Positions 61,992 through 64,000 of a DNA stretch of 64,000 nt are shown in pieces; the first letter of the stretch is position 1; every line of letters begins with the position of its first letter. Source of the stretch: Methylomonas koyamae (GTDB taxonomy: Bacteria; Pseudomonadota; Gammaproteobacteria; Methylococcales; Methylomonadaceae); assembly GCF_019669905.1 (NCBI RefSeq), contig NZ_AP019777.1, forward strand, positions 1,426,001 to 1,490,000, in the 5' to 3' direction. The notes under the pieces were generated by a model. That model made no database searches. It had not been told where the DNA came from and worked only from the letters and a program-made list of their open reading frames with translations. Made by a program: the position numbers and the translations under genes.

Positions 61992-62819
61992 CGCCATCTT
62001 GCCGACGCGAGATGGCGCAGAACCTGCTCAAGGCCAAGCGGGCCAGTGTACGACTGGTCTGTTTGGCCTTGGGCATCAGCCCAAGCGGTTATCGCTATCA
62101 GTTAAAGCTCTCGACCGAAAACGCCGAAATTGCCGACTGGCTGCGACGCCTGACCGCCACGCACCGTACCTGGGGATTTGGATTATGTTTTTTATATTTG
62201 CGCAACGTGAAAGGCTTTCGCTGGAATCGCAAGCGGGTCTATCGGATTTACCGGGAACTGGAGCTCAACCTGCGCATCAAGGCCAAGAAGCGTTTGGTAC
62301 GGGAAACCCCACAACCCTTGACGGTCTCGGATCACATCCATGCCGTGTGGTCGATGGATTTCATGTATGATCAACTGGCTGACGGAAGGGCTTCAACGTC
62401 ATTGATGACTTTAATCGGGAATGCTTAGGGATTGAAGTGGATTTCTCCTTACCGGGCCTGCGGGTCACCCGAACCTTGGATCGCATCATCGAGTACCCAT
62501 AGGGCATAAATGGCGGGGAAAACCCAGTGTCATTCGCTGTGATAATGGACCGGAATACATCAGCGAAACGTTAAAATCTTGGGCTGAACGACACGGTGTT
62601 CGGATCGACTATATCCAACCGGGGAACCCTCAACAGAATGCCTATGTGGAGCGCTATAACCGAACCGTGCGCTACGAATGGCTCGTCCAATACCTATTTG
62701 AATCGATCGGGCAGGTTCAAGATTTTGCTGAACGCTGGTTATGGACCTACAATCATGAACGCCCTAACATGGCCATCGGCGGTATAACACCCAAACAAAA
62801 ATTGGCTCTTGCCGCTTAA
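61982..62819 (+). pseudogene. IS3 family transposase OrfB (copy 2), same lesions as copy 1
   Basis: The deletion after DQLADGRA (near 62392) and the 17-bp insert at 62494-62510 are both present exactly as in copy 1. The lesions therefore predate the duplication of the element. The catalytic residues downstream (CDNGPEY and the late Glu in QNAYVERYNR) are encoded but out of frame with the N-terminal part. Confidence 0.9.
62494..62510 (+). repeat. 17-bp recurrent insert, copy of site 2
   Basis: TACCCATAGGGCATAAA at the same codon boundary as in IS3 copy 1. It was duplicated with the element, so it is not an independent event. Confidence 0.9.
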
Positions 62820-63363
62820 CCTCTACTTTTAGGATCAACTAAAAATGGGGGGATTACCGATTGAGCTAGCCGCAAGGTCCTGGCCGCAAAGCTCGTGATT
62901 AAGCTGGAAGCGTGCCACGTCTTGAGCGTGTTGGGGTAAGCATTCACACTTTAGGCGGGCCGAACATCGTCAATACTGACGAGGGTGGTCAGTTTGCCGC
63001 CGAGGCGTTTGTCCATGCGCTGAAAAGCTTAAGCATGGGCGGTCGGTTTGTCTGGCGGGATAATGTCGTTGTCGAGCGGCTATGGCGATCGATAAAGCAC
63101 GAGCGGGTTTAGCGCGTCTCTACGATTCCATCGGTCAAGCCCGCACTTAAATCCTGGATTATTTCGAGTGGAGCAGCCAGGAGTGACCGCATTCCAGTTT
63201 GAAGCGGAAAGGCGCCACATCAGGATAATAGTGATGGGTTGCCAAGTCCGCGTTAAATGACTATCCTGCGGGCCTGAGGATATCTTGTATTTCCAGAACA
63301 GAAGGTATTGGTCCAAATTTTGTGCTGTTTTTTTGATAACCTTTACCCGGGAGTGATTTTTTC

Positions 63364-64000
63364 ATGCTGACAATCCTTCATAAATATGCATCCATGACCG
63401 GTGTCGTGGCCGCGTTATTATCATTTCAAGCTGGGTCTGCCTTTTTAGATAAGGAAATTGATATCCAGGATTCTCGAGGAAATTCTCAGGTTCCTACCTC
63501 TGACTTGGCGAGTTCGTTTGCTCGCAACACAAAAAATTCGCCCGCGGAATTTGACGCTGTACTTAAATTACTCAACGAAAAGAAATTCGACAAGGCAATA
63601 GAGGAAGCGGAAAAGCTCAAATCAAAATACCCTACACGCATGCTCCCCCGAAATTTATTGGGAATGGCTTACATGGGGAATGGGAATCATGAGCAGGCTC
63701 GTCAGCAATTCGAAGCGGTTCTGGAATCCTCACCAGGAGATCCTTCGGCTTCGGGGGCGCTAGCCGCTCTTGCGCTAAATAAAAACGATATTAGCCAAGC
63801 AAGGTCTTATTATGAACAGGTGATTAATAAGAATCCAAAACATCTCGACACAATGATTCTTCTGGCTGGCTTGGAAATCAAAGCTGGGGACAGAAATCGA
63901 GCTATACAATGGCTTACTAAAGCGGGGCAGCAGAAATCGAAGTCATTGCGATCAATAGTGGCGATTGCGAAGAGTTTGCTCCAACTGAGCGAGCCTGATC
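63364..64000 (+). CDS. PrsT-like TPR-repeat protein, 5' part (runs off the window)
   Basis: The first 212 residues are seen. An N-terminal export signal (MLTILHKYASMTGVVAALLSFQAGSA) has no lipobox Cys, unlike prsT at 1022. TPR units follow from about residue 60: AVLKLLNEKKFDKAIEEAEKLKSKYP, LLGMAYMGNGNHEQARQQFEAVLESSP, ALAALALNKNDISQARSYYEQVINKNP and LLAGLEIKAGDRNRAIQWLTKAG. It may be a second PEP-CTERM-associated TPR protein. GGGAG precedes the ATG. The gene continues to the window end, and the IS debris ends about 190 bp upstream. Confidence 0.75.
   Translation, partial: MLTILHKYASMTGVVAALLSFQAGSAFLDKEIDIQDSRGNSQVPTSDLASSFARNTKNSPAEFDAVLKLLNEKKFDKAIEEAEKLKSKYPTRMLPRNLLGMAYMGNGNHEQARQQFEAVLESSPGDPSASGALAALALNKNDISQARSYYEQVINKNPKHLDTMILLAGLEIKAGDRNRAIQWLTKAGQQKSKSLRSIVAIAKSLLQLSEPD

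Larger units (their letters stand above)
61656..62858 (+). mobile_element. IS3-family element (IS407-group-like), copy 2, with target duplication
   Basis: This 1203-bp element has the same GGTAATCCCCCC ends as copy 1 and a 4-bp duplication GATT at 61652-61655 and 62859-62862, as expected for the IS407 group. I found no base difference from copy 1 on reading through, including the broken OrfB. The insertion interrupts the older IS3-family OrfB remnant. Confidence 0.93.
61117..63175 (+). pseudogene. Degenerate IS3-family OrfB of a different subgroup, split by IS3 copy 2
   Basis: Before the inserted IS3 (61117-61651) fragments read DQLNLSGVPMGRKYAKTLKLRVDIEVVCCKLNISKRY and NQVWALDTTYT, followed by a frameshift and VQGIAYLTAVVD. 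After it (62863-63175) the frame continues SRKVLAAKLVIKLEACHVLSVLG, then GPNIVNTDEGGQFAAEAFVHALKSLSMGGRFVWRDNVVVERLWRSIKHERV. This is the DDE domain of an IS3-family transposase with several lesions, older than the element inside it. Confidence 0.82.

Overview
This 64 kb window is gammaproteobacterial chromosome. The dusB-fis-purH-purD block, a sigma-54-type pilA promoter and a large XrtA/PEP-CTERM exopolysaccharide (EPS) locus all fit this. The gene content most resembles an aquatic methylotroph or methanotroph (Methylococcales-like), but that assignment is inference. No rRNA, tRNA or CRISPR array was recognised.

Region 1 (1-29.9 kb) is an EPS/PEP-CTERM cluster read almost entirely on the + strand. 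In order it holds an exosortase-associated acyltransferase, the TPR lipoprotein PrsT, an export lipoprotein with a 20-glycine tract, a chain-length determinant, a tyrosine autokinase split by an intact IS1380 element, a beta-barrel outer-membrane protein, an ExeA-like ATPase, UDP-GlcNAc 2-epimerase, a polysaccharide deacetylase, a FemAB-like protein, two glycosyltransferases and an AsnB-type amidotransferase. Next come an HPr-rel-A cassette (Cys-rich protein, PqqD-like, HprK-like kinase, nucleotidyltransferase), two more glycosyltransferases, a CapK-like adenylate-forming ligase and a second AsnB-like protein without the glutaminase cysteine. A type IV pilin and a TMTC-like membrane glycosyltransferase close the region. 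No exosortase, flippase, polymerase or initiating glycosyl-1-phosphate transferase is in the window.

Region 2 (30-48.1 kb) is mainly housekeeping: sbcC, a TIGR04073 protein, tex, a sirB2-like gene, an rlpA-like gene with a changed catalytic position, purD, purH, fis, dusB, cysC, a DHH phosphoesterase, an unknown membrane protein and a DevBCA-type exporter. A 130-bp MITE with IS5-type ends lies between dusB and cysC.

Region 3 (48.7-63.3 kb) is an insertion-sequence graveyard bounded on the left by one of two inverted, nearly identical IS5 copies. It holds remnants of IS630, IS256 (two orientations), IS3 (two identical 1203-bp copies plus older fragments) and another IS5 type, and a family of ~130-bp MITEs. 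Three cargo genes survive: an AT-rich glycosyltransferase, a hexapeptide acyltransferase and a PEP-CTERM protein. At 63.36 kb a second PrsT-like TPR gene begins and runs off the window.

The most unusual observation is a 16-17 bp sequence (consensus TACCC-A(W)A-GGGCATAAA) inserted cleanly into three different transposase genes, in both orientations. Removing it restores the reading frame exactly at every site. It looks like a very small mobile unit or a recurrent excision scar, and I do not recognise it.
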